A stretch of DNA of 64,000 bases from Elephas maximus indicus (GCF_024166365.1 NC_064831.1:47803768-47867767), one strand, 5' to 3'. Counted from the first letter of the stretch, positions 40,196 to 52,330 are shown. Notes: generated by a model not told the origin, from the letters alone. Made by a program: numbers and translations.

Positions 40196-42529
40196 TTTTA
40201 GCGTGATTTTTTTTTTTTAATAACTTTTATTAAGCTTCAAGTGAACGTTTACAAATCCAATCAGTCTGTCACATATAAGCTTTACATACATCTCACTCCC
40301 TACTCCCACTTGCTCTCCCCCTCTTGAGTCAGCCCTTTCAGTCTCTCCTTTCTTGACAATTTTGCCGGCTTCCCTCTCTCTTTATCCTCCCATTCCCCCT
40401 CCAGACAAGAGTTGCCAACACAATCTCGAGTGTCCACCTGATATCATTAGCTCACTCTTCATCAGCGTCTCTCTCCCACCCGCTAACCAGTCCCTTTCTT
40501 TTCTGATGAGTTGTCTTCGGGGATGGTTCCTGTCCTGTGTCAACTGAAGGTCTGGGGAGCATGGCCGCCGGGATTCCTCTAGTCTCAGTCAGACCATTAA
40601 GTTTGGTCTTTTTATGAGAATTTGGGGTCTGTATCCCACTGATCTCCTGCTCCCTCAGGGGTCCTCTGCTGTGCTCCCTGTCAGGGCAGTCATCGATTGT
40701 GGCCGGGCACCAACTAGTTCTTCTGGTCTCAGGATGATGTAGGTCTCTGGTTCATGTGGCCCTTTCTGTCTCTTGGGCTCTTAGTTGTAGTGTGGCCTTG
40801 GTGTTCTTCCTTTTCCTTTGCTCCAGGTGGGTTGAGACCAATTGCTGCATCTTAGATGGCCGCTTGTTAGCATTTAAGACCCCAGACGCCACATTTCAAA
40901 GTGGGATGCAGAATGATTTCATAATAGAATTATTTTGCCAATTGACTTAGAAGTCCCCGCAAACCATGTTCCCCAGACCCCCGCCCTTGCTCCGCTGACC
41001 TTTGAAGCATTCATTTTATCCCGGAAACTTTGCTTTTGGTCCAGTCCAATTGAGCTGACCTTCCATGTATTGAGTGTTGTCTTTCCCTTCACCTAAAGCA
41101 GTTCTTATCTACTGATTAATCAATAAAAAACCCTCTCCCACCCTCCCTCCCTCCCCCCCTCGTAACCACAAAAGTATGTGTTCTTCTCAGGTTTACTGTT
41201 TCTCACGATCTTATAATAGTGGTCTTATACAATATCTGTCCTTTTGCCTCTGACTAATTTTGCTCAGCATAATGCCTTCCAGGTTCCTCCATGTTATGAA
41301 ATGTTTCAGAGATTCGTCACTGTTCTTTATCAATGCGTAGTATTCCATTGTGTGAATATACCACAATTTATTTACCCATTCATCCGTAGATGGACACCTT
41401 GGTTGCTTCCAGCTTTTTGCTATTGTAAACAGAGCTGCAATAAACATGGGTGTGCATATATCTGTTTGTATGAAGGCTCTTGTATCTCTAGGGTATATTC
41501 CTAGGAGTGGGATTTCTGGGTTGTATGGTAGTTCTATTTCTAACTGTTTAAGATAACGCCAGATGGATTTCCAAAGTGGTTGTACCATTTTACATTCCCA
41601 CCAGCAGTGTATGAGAGTTCCAATCTCTCCGCAGCCTCTCCAACATTTATTATTTTGTGTTTTTTGGATTAATGCCAGCCTTGCTGGTGTGAGATGGAAT
41701 CTCATCGTAGTTTTAATTTGCATTTCTCTAATGGCTAATGATCGAGAGCATTTTCTCATGTATCTGTTGGCTGCCTCAATATCTTCTTTAGTGAAATGTG
41801 TGTTCTTATCCTTTGCCCACTTCTTGATTGGGTTGTTTGTCTTTTTGTGGTTGAGTTTTGACAGAATCACGTAGATTTTAGAGATCAGGCGCTGGTCGGA
41901 GATGTCATAGCTGAAAATTCTTTCCCAGTCTGTAGGTGGTCTTTTTACTCTTTTGGAGAAGTCTTTAGATGAGCATAGGTGTTTGATTTTTAGGAGCTCC
42001 CAGTTATCGGGTTTCTCTTCATCATTTTTGGTAATGTTTTGTATTCTGTTTATACCTTGTATTAGGGCTCCTAGGGTTGTCCCAATTTTTTCTTCCATGA
42101 TCTTTATCGTTTTAGTCTTTATGTTTAGGTCTTTGATCCACTTGGAGTTAGTTTTTGTGCATGGAGTGAGGTATGGGTCCTGTTTCATTTTTTTGCAAAT
42201 GGATATCCAGTTATGCCAGCACCATTTGTTAAAAAGGCTATCTTTTCCCCAGTTAATTGACACTGGTCCTTTGTCAAATATCAGCTGCTCATATGTGGAT
42301 GGATCTATGTCTGGGTTCTCAATTCTGTTCCATTGGTCTATGTGTCTGTTGTTGTACCAATACCAGGCTGTTTTGACTACTGTGGCTGTATAGTAGGTTC
42401 TGAAGTCAGGTAAGGTGAGGCCTCCCACTTTCTTCTTCTTTTTCAGTAGTGCTTTGCTTATCCGGGGCTTCTTTCCCTTCCATATGAAATTGGTGATTTG
42501 TTTCTCTATCCCCTTTTAGCGTGATTTTT
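40196..42529 (-). mobile_element. Young 5'-truncated L1 with target duplication
   Basis: L1 from about 40212 (T run, the complement of the poly-A tail) to 42513. Both sides carry the 16-base duplication TTTTAGCGTGATTTTT (40196-40211 and 42514-42529), without mismatch. The 5' end is truncated inside ORF2. The 3' UTR and ORF2 match the copy at 62605-64000 closely. Confidence 0.95.
41211..42428 (-). pseudogene. L1 ORF2 C-terminal part, open frame
   Basis: 405 codons open from an internal Met to the natural stop. Contains IDKGPVSINW-like, [20 protein letters not shown] and LPYNPEIPLLGIYPR blocks, and the zinc-knuckle-like Cys/His cluster of the L1 ORF2 C-terminus. The endonuclease and reverse transcriptase domains are lost by 5' truncation, so it cannot act alone. 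No stop or frameshift has yet arisen, showing the insertion is recent. Confidence 0.9.
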
Positions 42530-45497
42530 GATAGAGAAAAGTTAGCGAGCAAGGAAGAGAAAGGACGGTGAAAACAGAATAGCCGAATGTGGGTTTAAAG
42601 GAGGAAAATGGAAAGAACCTGCAGCCGTGAACATTCACCTTCAACTTTGAAGGGATTAAGTCAAGAGAAAGAAGTCATTACGAAAGGTTGGGGCTTAACC
42701 TGAACCCTGGAAATGGTAATAAGGATTAATCTCATTATATATTAGTCATCTCTAGGAGCAATGTCTGAAGTGTCTATAATCCACATAATCCCTAGGGAGC
42801 CAGGAGGCTTGCCGTGAGTCAGCGAGGAAGGTAGGGAGCATGTGGGATTATCCCGGTTTCCTACAGCTGAGGTGATTTGCTCAAGGTCACGCAGAGGCAG
42901 CCAAGAAAAGAACAGAACACTCAAGATTTCTGTGCACTGGGCTTCGTGGCCTTGCATGTGAGCCCCACAAATCAAGGTTGCATTTGGGCTTCACAAAGTG
43001 CTAATGCCAGCCAAGAGTTCAGATTGCTGTGTGGGTGTTTGTAAGGTCTCTACGATGTATACCACCGAAGAGCTTTTCTCTTTTGATGATTGTGGTATTT
43101 GGAACGTTCTTGCTTTTGATCATTTTAGGATCGTGTGACCATTTTAGGCACCGCCGGCATCTTTGCCTGTCCCTCCTCCCTGGGGAGTTGGCTGCGTGAA
43201 CTTCCTAGGTGGTGTGGAGAGAGGTGACACCGAGTTTCATAGGCTTTGTCCAGAGCGCCGGGGGGAGTCTGGCAGTTTGTCTTTTGCAGGCTTCATGACA
43301 CGGTTTGTAACACTAAAAGAAAGTTAAGTTGTTAGGGGGAAAAAGAATTCTTTGTGCAGGCCAAGTTGAAGAGCGTGCCTGTGCTAACTAAATAAAAGGA
43401 TTATATACCCAGCTTTTCTGGGGGCGTATACAGTCATTTTACAAATATGGCACATCTCATTAATGCCTAGCTCCTTGACAGGAAAGAGAAACTTAAAGCT
43501 ATTATTTTAATTTCTGGCTAAAGTGAGGAAGCTTTGATACCGTGCCGAGGAAATAAACCTAGTGTCGGGTTCTACTGAACTGGCGCCAGACCACAAATCA
43601 GCAGCCATTCTGAAAGCGAGCCTAAAAGCCTGAACAATTAAATATGATCTATTGCTTCCCAGATGATTTTAGAAAACTTAGAATAAAAAAAAAAGAAAAT
43701 GAGAACGAGGGTTAGCCACTGGACTAGCATGAGATTATTCGATTTAGGATTTAAATGCCATGATTTCCTCTGAATCCAAGGGGAAGTTATATACTCATGA
43801 CTATGAAGTCTGTAAGATGAGATCAGTGACCTCTTATCTAATGTTTGGAGTATGTTTTGAGAGAACAGAATTTCAAAGTGTGGTCTTTATAGAGCACTTT
43901 GAGGTCAAAAAGAGATCCTATATGAAAACCTTACTGTAACGATGGTAACAATTATGATCAAGGTAGTTGAGGAGGTACCTTTTGGCATATGAGGTAAAGT
44001 GTTTTAAAATCACCACCGTATGAAAGTTTTAATTTAGTATTAAAATTAACTGAGAACAATAGAGACTCCCTTAAAAAGTTATTTTGACAGGGGAAATTAG
44101 GACATTGAGCCAAGGAGAGACCAGCTTCGTATGGAAAAATTTCACGTTATTAAGGCAAAAGAATGAAAGTTGTAAATCAAGTCTTTATTTAGTGCATACA
44201 GAAATAAATGCTCCTTAAAAGGGGGAGACTCAGCTTGGTGGTTATAAATTTTGCCTGAATATATCGCTAGTAAATACATCAGTTCTCCTAATCAGTACCA
44301 CATATACTTGTATTAAATTACATAGCATTTCTAGTGATTGTGTTGTAAAAATGAAAGCATATCATCTATCGATTATTTAGATTTTTAATAAAAAGGTTTC
44401 CTCTCCTCTTCAGGTACTTGGAGTAGGGCCAGAATGAAGCACCATTAGGAAACTAACCAGCTGTAGAAGGCAACTTGTATCTCGAGTTACCATCTTTAAT
44501 TCTTAGGGGAGGAAGGTCTAATTAGACATAATTTGCTCCATATTTTGTAAATGGGTAAGCTGAGGCTGGGAGAAGAATGGAGACCTGTCTGTGCTGTGCA
44601 GTAAGTTCAGACAGAGCCATCTCTTCCTGCCCTAGCCCAGTGCTCAATGCTTTGTATGGAGCCTACTTATAATTAATTCCTGAACACATTTTGGGAAAAT
44701 TACAGAAAAAGCACAGTGCCAGAAATCTATTTTCCAATTTTAAAACTATAGAAATATTTGGATAATTTCTTAGGTAGTCTTAATGGCTGCAGCTGGGTTC
44801 ACTGATGACACATCTCTTGAAATGGCTAGTGTGCTGCCGGTCGTTCACAAGTGTGACCCTATGTTCACTTTTTCACTGCCTGGCTTGGTCTGTTTTGGTT
44901 GCCCCCACTTTCTCACCATCTCTTAGTCTTCAACAGCTTGACTTCCAGCAGCCCCCCTCAAACCTCCTTCTGTGACATCTCAGTCTCCTACCACCTTCTA
45001 AAGGCAACAGGGGTCTTGGGATCTGAACATGACTGCTGACTAATTAGCATGGTTAATAAAGCCTCCATGAAGTCCAACAACATTTGTGAAGCAAATGAAA
45101 TTGAGAGGGAAGAAACTTCTTTGGGAATTCGTAAGTGCCATTTGAATTGAGTCATCTTAATGAAGTGTGTTTGTGACTAGAGCAAGGTGCAGGCTAGATT
45201 TTGCCCCTCCGTTTCCTCTCTTTGGGAACGGGAAAGACTTGAAGAAAGCTCCATTCTTCTGGGTGCTCCCTGGATCTTCTGGTTCTGTCTTCCTTTGCCA
45301 GGTGACCTCTGCCTTCCATGTGTGCTGAGCATTCTGTGCTATCAGCCTTCAAGGAAGCAGTCAAATGTGGAAGTGAGCCGTGGGCCTTCCTTGCCTTGCT
45401 CTGGTTTTACGTATACAGCTGACAACCCCGTTACTACTTATTTCTTGGATTGTTTCTTGTGTATGACTTTCTGATCATTAAAAATTAATGGTTTAAT
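42530..45497. other. Repeat-poor intergenic block
   Basis: Almost 3 kb with no recognised SINE, L1 or LTR, unusual in this window; only a MIR-like trace near 44540-44620. Stretches such as 43380-43690 hold homeodomain-type cores (CATTAATGCC, ACAATTAAATATG) that could belong to a conserved element. No exon recognised; the frames 45187-45474 and 42742-42975 have no known relative. Confidence 0.45.
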
Positions 45498-45499
45498 TA

Positions 45500-45806
45500 C
45501 ACCCACTCCTCACTTATCAACTATTTCATTACCCGACATTTTGCATTTACAACAGTAGTAAAAAACCTGCTATCCAACTCATTGGTGCATTGACAAGACA
45601 CATCTGGCAGTAACGAACGCTGAGGTGGAGGTGAGAGTAATGCTGGCTGTGATGTTTGAGGTTAATATGTCAACTTGGCTGGGCCATGATTCTCAGCAGT
45701 TTGGCAGTTATGTAATGATGTAGTCATCCTCCATTTTTGCATAATCCTTATTTTTGCACAATGACCTGGGTTTGGAAGCTAACCATGTCAATAAGTGAGA
45801 AGTGGG
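45500..45806. mobile_element. Tigger-like DNA transposon relic
   Basis: Left end CACCCACTCCTCACTTAT after TA (45498-45499); right end ATAAGTGAGAAGTGGGT, the reverse complement with one or two changes. The right TA is blurred. Inside, about 45655-45735, a piece resembling MaLR LTR sequence (TCAACTTGGCTGGGCCATG) seems inserted. Confidence 0.6.
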
Positions 45807-46247
45807 TATGCCATCCAAGGGGGAATCAGTACTGCTCTTCAGAGTTTCCGTCTCTCAGGCTTATCCAGAAATGAAATCTGGATAATGGCCACCTGGGGCC
45901 CAACATGATTAGGAGAAGCTTTTGGTTTTTCGCAGCTCTCAGTCCACAAGCTGGAACTCCACTCTGCCTTTACCTTCTCCAGAGAGAACACAGTGAGAGC
46001 CATGTTAGAATGGGGATCAGCTTAGATGATTTATGGACGGAGGAAGCCACTTTTACTTGGGAACTTAATTGCAGTAACACAGTACTTAGAATGCCTCACA
46101 ACCAATGGAGACCCACCAGTGTGTCTTGATACATCCCTTGAGTAGCACTGGTCTGGGCAATGATCTTAATGTATCATTTCTTCAGTATGAAAATTAATTT
46201 CAAAACGGAAAATTTCAGATACGCAAATTGTGCTGATGAAAAGTAGG

Positions 46248-46754
46248 TGTCATGGATTGAATTGTGTCTCCCCAAAGTATCTGTCAGCTTGCCTAAGTCA
46301 TGATTCCAAGTATTGTATGATTGTGTACCATTTTGTCATCCGATGTGATTTCCCTCTGTGTTGTAAATCCTATCACTATGATATAATGAGATGGATTAGT
46401 GGCAGTTATATTGATGAGATCTATAAGATTAGATAGTGTCTTAAGCTAATCTCGTTTGAGATATAAAAGAGAGAAGTGAGCAGAGAGACAGGGGGACCTC
46501 ATACCACGAACAAAGCAGTGCCAGGAGCAGACTGCATCCTTTGGACTTAAGGTTCCTGTGCTGAGATGCTCCCAGACTAAGGGAAGACTGATGATAAGGA
46601 CCTTCCTCCAGAGCCGATAGAGAAAGACTTCCCCTGGAGCCGGCGACCTGAATTTGGACTTCTAGCCTACTGGACTGTGAGAGAATAAAATTCTCGTTGT
46701 TAAAGCCATCCAAGTGCGGTATTTCTGTTGTAGCAGCACTACGTGACTAAGACA
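46248..46754 (+). mobile_element. MaLR-like solo LTR
   Basis: TGTCATGGATTGAATTGTG to GTGACTAAGACA, 507 bases, with perfect 5-bp duplication GTAGG (46243-46247 and 46755-46759). polyA-type AATAAAA at 46685-46691. Serves as the uninterrupted reference for the split copy at 2537. Confidence 0.9.
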
Positions 46755-47639
46755 GTAGGTGTTGGACAATGATGAACAGGGAGACAATGTGGTGTCCCTA
46801 CTTCAGTGTCATTCTCTTCTAATCTATAGCTGCCATGATTTCCTCTGGGAAAATTTCTCTGTCAGAGTTCCTTGTGAAAATGTGAATTACCTTCAAGGCA
46901 GCAACAAATCAATCAACTCTTATTATTTCCTCGGTACATATCAGTTTATTAGATGACTTTTTCCTGAAGGAAAAAGGGCTTAAGGGAATAGAAGATAGAA
47001 CAAATAAGTTTTTGTGTTTTTCCTTTTTCTTTTTTTGTGTGGGGGAGGGGAAAGGGAAGAGGTGAAATGGAAAATGGGAGAGGAGGACAAGGATAGGAGA
47101 CAGGCCTGGACAGACTGAACAGCCGAGGGGCAGCCAGGAAGCATCACTTATAAGAGTTGTCTATACTTGCTGTCTCCAATTTCTCTGGAATCCACCCCAA
47201 TCTCAAGTATTTGGTCCAAACACTCTCTCAGATCCTTTTGTCAAGTTCACTAATGGCCTCATGTAGCTAAATTCTATAGTCAATTCTCAGTCCTACTTTT
47301 CCTTGACCTCTCAAGCAGCATTTGACATAGTTGATAATTACCTCTTCCTGGAAACACATTTTTTCTTGGTTTCTGGAACACCGCTCTCTGTTGGAGGTAC
47401 TCAGTAGCCACTTCCTCCTAGTCTCTTTTGCAGGTTCCTTCTCATCTTCCCAATCATGCAGCATTGGAGTCCCCAAGGTTCTTCCCTCGAACCTCCTCTC
47501 CATCCATGCTCATTCCCTTGGTAATCTCATCCAGGCTCATGGTTTTAAATACCATCTATACACTGCAACTCCCAGAATTATATCTCCAGCTCAGACCTCA
47601 CCCCTGAACTACAGATTCATTTTCAGCAGCAACAAAAGT
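46755..47639. other. Intergenic, possibly L2-derived
   Basis: 46755-47180 shows nothing recognised except a T/G-rich stretch. 47200-47620 (CTTTTGTCAAGTTCACTAAT, CAAGCAGCATTTGACATAG) has the look of L2 coding sequence on the plus strand. Confidence 0.4.
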
Positions 47640-47880
47640 GCTCCGAGGAGCCCCCTGGGCTCTTGGGCTGGGAATCAGGATATAATGGTCATGGCAGCCA
47701 TTGGCAATGGTGGTGGTAGAGTTCTCACTTTGCTGTTAATATAATGAATAATCTTGGCAAGTCACTTAACTTCTTGGGATTTGAGTATTCCAGTTTCTAA
47801 AATGAGGAAGTTGGCCAGCCTCTCCCAGAAATCCTGAGAAAAATGGGATTTGGTCAAATGAAACACCACGCTCTGTTGCC
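47640..47880 (+). repeat. Dispersed repeat shared with 55130-55370
   Basis: GGCAAGTCACTTAACTTCTT, GGGATTTGAGTATTCCAG and ATCCTGAGAAAAATGGGATT recur in the same order at 55130-55370. The middle looks like MIR-type sequence; the flanks extend the match, so both may be copies of one MIR-containing or related SINE. Confidence 0.55.
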
Positions 47881-48420
47881 TGGATTATCACAGGGGCTTC
47901 CTATCCGGCCTCCCTGCTTCTGTCCTCCCACGTGACCATGGAGTCTCAACCCAGCACCAGCATGGTTTTCTAAGGCAGAAGTCAGACCGTGTCATTTCTC
48001 TGCTCAGCGTTCTTCAGCAGCTCCCATCTCATGGAGAGTAAAAGTGGAAGTCCTTACCATGACAGCCACTGTCTCCACCGCAGCCACACTGGCCTCCTTG
48101 CTGTCTCTGCCACATGTTAAGAGCACTCCCACTCAGGGTCTGAGTGCTGATCTCCTCTCTGCCTTGATAGCAGCTGGGCCGGTTCCCCCATTTCTTGCAA
48201 GGATCCATTCACAGGTCACCTTATCAGTGATGCTGATGAATAGAAAACAATCCCCATCAGCTGCTTCGTATAGAATTGTACGTTTTCCGGTTTATTTGTT
48301 GTCTGCCTTCCTCCACTAGAATGAGAGTAGGGATTTTTTTGTTTGTTTTGCTCACTGCTATGTCCCGAATGGCCGATAACAGTGGCTGCTCAATAATTAC
48401 TCATCAGGTGAATGACTGAA
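47881..48420 (+). repeat. L2 LINE relic
   Basis: CTGGATTATCACAGGGGCTT, AGCAGCTCCCATCTCATGG, CACACTGGCCTCCTTGCTG, CAGGTCACCTTATCAGTGA and a final CTCAATAATTACTCATCAGG with GAATGACTGAATG are L2 ORF2 and 3' end blocks in sense order. Confidence 0.8.
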
Positions 48421-48529
48421 TGCAGAGGAGACAGCAAATGGAGGAGGGGGGTCTTGAGGAGCCACCCTCTCACAGTGTGCCTGTGTGTCTTCGCTGTGGT
48501 GTGTAATGGTAATGCCCAACACTCCCGGA

Positions 48530-48675
48530 GCAGTTCGCTGTTTCTGAAATGATCTCGTATCTGTGGATGCTCTCAACTCTCACACCTGCCTGTGAGGTAG
48601 ACATCATTATTCTAGCGTTTTCCAGAGGAGGAAAGAGGGCCAGGGACACAGTGCCTTTATCGGGGTCGTACACCA
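48530..48675. repeat. MIR relic
   Basis: CTGTGAGGTAGACATCATTA and CCAGAGGAGGAAAGAGGGCC are MIR core-type words. No gene elsewhere in 48421-49090, although GC-rich open frames exist on both strands near 48680-48900. Confidence 0.55.
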
Positions 48676-49110
48676 CTGAGCCCTACATCTGTTCTGTAAG
48701 TCGAGTGCCCCACTGCAGTTCCCTGTGCTGCCTTCCTATCTGTTCTGTTTGTTTGGATTCTGGAGACTTAGCGTCTGGCTTTCCCTGGGGTGGGGGGCCA
48801 GGATGGAGCGGGAGAGGAACCCTAGACATGTCACCCCAAGCCCTTACACTGTACCTCGCCTGGGGTCCTGAAAAATGGCCATGATAGGTTGCGGCTTTCA
48901 CGGGTATGTTCCTTAATGATAAGGGAGAACCAATAAGAGACGGAGGGCCAAGAGCATGGAAACAGCCCAGGTTACAGCCCTCCCTCGCCCCCAGACCTTA
49001 GAGTCTCCCTTGCAGAGTCCCAGGTCGGGCTCTGCACTTAGGCACCTGGCCCGCTTGAGCTGCTCAGCTCCACCACTTACGGGGTGGGGGGTTTAGTTTC
49101 TTAGGGCTGC

Positions 49111-49486
49111 TGCTGCTGCTGTTAGGTGCCATGGAGTCAACTCCTACTCATAATAACCCCAGGTGACAGAATAGAACTGCCCCATAGGGTTTCCTAGGCT
49201 GTAATATTTATGGGGGAAACCCTGGTGGCATAGTGGTTAAGAGTTTGGCTGCTAACCAAAAGGTTGGCAATTCAAATCCACCAGGTGCTCCTTGGAAACA
49301 CCAGGGGGCAGTTCTACTCTGTCCTGTAGGGTCACCACTGTGAGTCGGAATCAGCTCTACAGCAGTGGGTTTGGTTTCTTGGTTTTTAATCTTTACGGGA
49401 GCAGATCTCCAGGTCTTTCTCTTGCTGAGCCACTGGCAAGTTTGAACTGCCAACTTTTCCGTTAGCGATCCAGCACTTAACCTAAT
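49111..49486 (-). repeat. Minus SINE with a plus SINE nested in it
   Basis: Minus SINE parts at 49111-49212 and 49380-49486 surround a plus SINE (49213-49379, GAAACCCTGGTGGCATAGTG head). TAATATTTATGGG before and TAATCTTTACGGG after look like its target duplication. Confidence 0.85.
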
Positions 49487-49804
49487 GCAAATACCACAAA
49501 TGGCTGGCTTTAAAGACATAAATTTATTTTTCACAGTTTTCGAGGTAAAAGTATAAATCAGGGTCTCAGCCCTGTCGATTCCTTCCTTGTTAATAGCCCC
49601 TGGCGCTCCTTAATTCTCGGGATACTCACACGAAGCCTGTCTTCCCCAGTATGCACCTAGTTGGTGTCTCATCTGCTGTTTTCATAGCACAGAAGTGATT
49701 AGGACACACCCTACATTGGTATGGCCTCATTAACATAACACTATTTCCCAACAGGTTTATATTCACAGGAATAGGGGTTAGGATTCTAGCACCCGGGGCA
49801 GATT

Positions 49805-49979
49805 ACCCGATGATCAAGGCACACACGGGCTTGTGCTTACTTACTAATCTGCAGTGCACAATTTCACTGGTTTTTCACCACGTGTTTGTTTTTGAAACCC
49901 ACGTGAAATTGTGCACTGCAGATTAGTAAGTAAACCCAGTTAAGGCCATGCTGCCTTGCTGACTGGCTAACCCGCCCCT
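49805..49979. mobile_element. Foldback (palindromic) element, copy B
   Basis: Left arm ends GCAGTGCACAATTTCAC, right arm begins GTGAAATTGTGCACTGC; outward they continue TACTTACTAATCT against AGATTAGTAAGTA and then diverge towards ends resembling CCGGGGCAGATTA and TAACCCGCCCC. Loop of about 35 bases. Sits inside the MaLR-like LTR. Ends recall hAT-type CAGGGG termini, but an 8-bp duplication is not clear. Confidence 0.7.
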
Positions 49980-50029
49980 GCCAACATGTACGGTATTTTG
50001 GGGAGACACAATTCAATCCATAACACGGG

Positions 50030-50205
50030 GTAACCTTGGGTGATTTACTGAACCTCTGCAACATCCTCAACTGAAAAGTGGGAATCACCATCATCCTCCT
50101 CCTCATCTCTCCTTCTAGGCTCGTTGTGAGGATAAGATAGTGCTTGTCAAGGGCTTAAGCACAGTGCCGGGCACAGGAAGTGTGAGCACTGTTAGACATT
50201 ATGCT
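50030..50205 (+). repeat. MIR relic
   Basis: AACCTTGGGTGATTTACTGA, CTCAACTGAAAAGTGGG, TGTGAGGATAAGATAG and CAGTGCCGGGCACAGGAAG follow the full MIR order. Confidence 0.75.
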
Positions 50206-50324
50206 TCCTGCTCTCAGCTTGCCTCCTGCCCGCCCCCCTCTGCATCTCTCTTCCTTGTAGAAGAGAGCAGGTTAGGGCTCTTTCGTGGGGTGTGGCTTTG
50301 CCCTTCCTCTCAGGTGTAATCTCA

Positions 50325-50872
50325 GCGTACTAGCTTCGTAGAGCTGCCATAACAAAATAACTACAAACAGGGTGCCTTCTAAGAACAGACATTTATTGTT
50401 TCACAGTCTTGGAGGTTAGAAGTCCAAATCAATGTTGTCAGCCAAGCCATGCTTCCTCTCATGTTTCTATGGGAAAGCCCCTGCTTGCCTACCCAGTTTC
50501 TGGTTGTTGTTCTTGTTGTGTGCCTTCGAGTCCTTTCCGACTCATATCAACCCTATAGGACAGAGTAGAACTGCCCCATAGGGTTTCGAAGAAGCGGCTG
50601 GTGGATTCGAACTGCCGACCTTTTTTAGTTAGCAGCTGAGCTCTCATTCCTTGGCTTACAGCTGCGCCATAACTCCGTTGTGACATGGCCATCTTCTGTT
50701 ACTCTGCGTCTCTTCTCTTTCATAAGGCCACCACTCAGACTGGATTAGACTCACCCTACCCTAGTACGACCTCATGTTAACTGATAACATCTTCCAAGAC
50801 AAATTCACGTTCACAGGCACCAGGGGTTAAGACTTAACATGTCTTTTGGGGGGACACACAGAGCTTACAACA
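50325..50872 (-). mobile_element. LTR relic (MaLR/ERVL type) split by a SINE
   Basis: GTAGAGCTGCCATAACAAAA, AGACATTTATTGTTTCACAG and, after the SINE, GACTGGATTAGACTCACCCT with GGGGGGACACACAGAGC are complement LTR blocks of this class. Confidence 0.6.
50501..50672 (-). repeat. AfroSINE-type SINE
   Basis: GGTTGTTGTTCTTGTTGTGT tail repeat, CCTTCGAGTCCTTTCCGACT, ending CTGCGCCATAAC. The GTT-repeat tail is the RTE-like 3' end. Confidence 0.9.
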
Positions 50873-51079
50873 CCTACCTTGATGTGTTGCATGAGCCGCA
50901 GCATTCAAAGAGTAAGAACTAGACACTCCCTCAGTGACGGGGTTGCTCTGTCTCATCGAGGTTTCTAAGTTTGGGAGCTGGGGTGGAAAGAACTGCATTT
51001 GCAGGAAGACAGCAGGTTTGGGGAGTGGCAATATGTGCATTCAGCTCTGGACTTGCCCTTTCGGGTGTACTGCAGATCT

Positions 51080-51224
51080 TGGGAGCCCCAGTGGTGCAGT
51101 GGTTAAGAGTCTGGCTGCTAACCAAAAGGTTGGCGGTTTGAATCCACCGGGCGCTCCTTGAAAACCCTATGGGGAAGGGCCCTATAGGGTCATTGTGAGT
51201 TGAAATTGACTCGACAGCAACGGG
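51080..51224 (+). repeat. AfroSINE-type SINE with small deletion
   Basis: GGGAGCCCCAGTGGTGCAGT head; the segment between CTATGGGG and CCCTATAGGGTC lacks about 15 bases of the usual body. Confidence 0.88.
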
Positions 51225-52139
51225 TAGATCTTGCAGACAGGTCCAGTGGGTGGCTGGAAAAGTAAGGCTGAAGTCCAAGAAAGGGGCTTCTCTGCCCGAA
51301 TAGAGAAGGTGATTAAAGCCTGTAGATTAGACACCCAGGGAGACTGGAAGTAGGAAGAGAACAGGACCAAAGAAAGAACCTTGGAAGCATATTTGGCGGG
51401 GGGGAGGGGGGGAGGGAAGGGTAGGCCTGACATGTGGCAGACTCAGTTTGACTCGAATTCTACCCTCAAGGACACTATAGGACAGTTGGGAAAAGCAGCT
51501 ATCACGCGCATAAATAACTTATCCGAAGTAGACAGGACCAAGTGATGTGGAGGGCAGGAAGACTAAATGCTTTGAGCTGGGCGTTGGCCCATGGGTGGGC
51601 TCTGGACTGATGGGAAAGGAGAGGGTCAGGCAGGGCGTTAGGAAAGGGGAGGAGGCGGGTGCCTGGAAACCGTGACAAGCTGGTTAATGTCTGGCCAGAG
51701 GTACCCATAGAATAATGTAGAACGGGATTACGACTCAAAAGCTTTTTTGGAATTAATTTTTTTTAAATATATGGGTCACAGATTGTGGTTTGGGGGGACT
51801 TTGAAATGTACACCATTGTGGCAGACCCTGAGCTGGAGACTAGCGTGCAGGACATGTCTTAGGGAGAGCTCTTGAAAGAAATACCTGTGGAAGGGAAGCC
51901 AAAGGAAGGAAGCGGGGCTTGGCTGTGGGAGAAGTGGGCTGTGATGAGGTCTCCACAAAGGCCTCAGGTGACCCCACAGGGAGCCCGGGAGCTCGGGTGG
52001 ACCTTCAGAGCCATTTTCCGATGAGAGGCCCGACTGTCATACCACGTATGATCAGTCACGGGATGTGGACGGCCCCTGGAAGGAATCACGATCTTTAGGT
52101 TTTCTTCGGCAGAGGCAGTCCCCAAAGAGTGCTGAGAGC
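51225..52139. other. Intergenic, no feature seen
   Basis: G-rich run at 51396-51421; otherwise no recognised repeat or exon. Confidence 0.4.
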
Positions 52140-52325
52140 TGAGGGCTATTCTCTGTGCCTCAGTTTCCCCATCTACACAATGGGAATAACAATAGGACCT
52201 GTCTTACAGGATTGTTGGGATGTTGAGTTAGATGATAACACTAATAGCTAACATCCATTGAGGACTTACCCTAAGCAACTGCCAGCACACAGTACATGGG
52301 TTCACGCATGTGTATTGCCCAGCAT
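52140..52325 (+). repeat. MIR relic
   Basis: CTGTGCCTCAGTTTCCCCAT, AATGGGAATAACAATAGGAC and TGTTGGGATGTTGAGTTAGA are the classic MIR words. Confidence 0.8.
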
Positions 52326-52330
52326 ACTAT

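Larger units (their letters stand above)
49090..50023 (-). mobile_element. MaLR-like LTR, broken by SINEs and a foldback element
   Basis: Starts TTTCTTAGGGCTGCTGCTGC, resumes at ATACCACAAATGGCTGGCTT after the SINEs, and ends GGAGACACAATTCAATCC, the complement of an LTR start. Diverged relative to the 46248 and 61666 copies. Confidence 0.6.

Noticed and set aside
41244..42393. Plus-strand frames of 86-146 codons
   Set aside because: They are the antisense of L1 ORF2.
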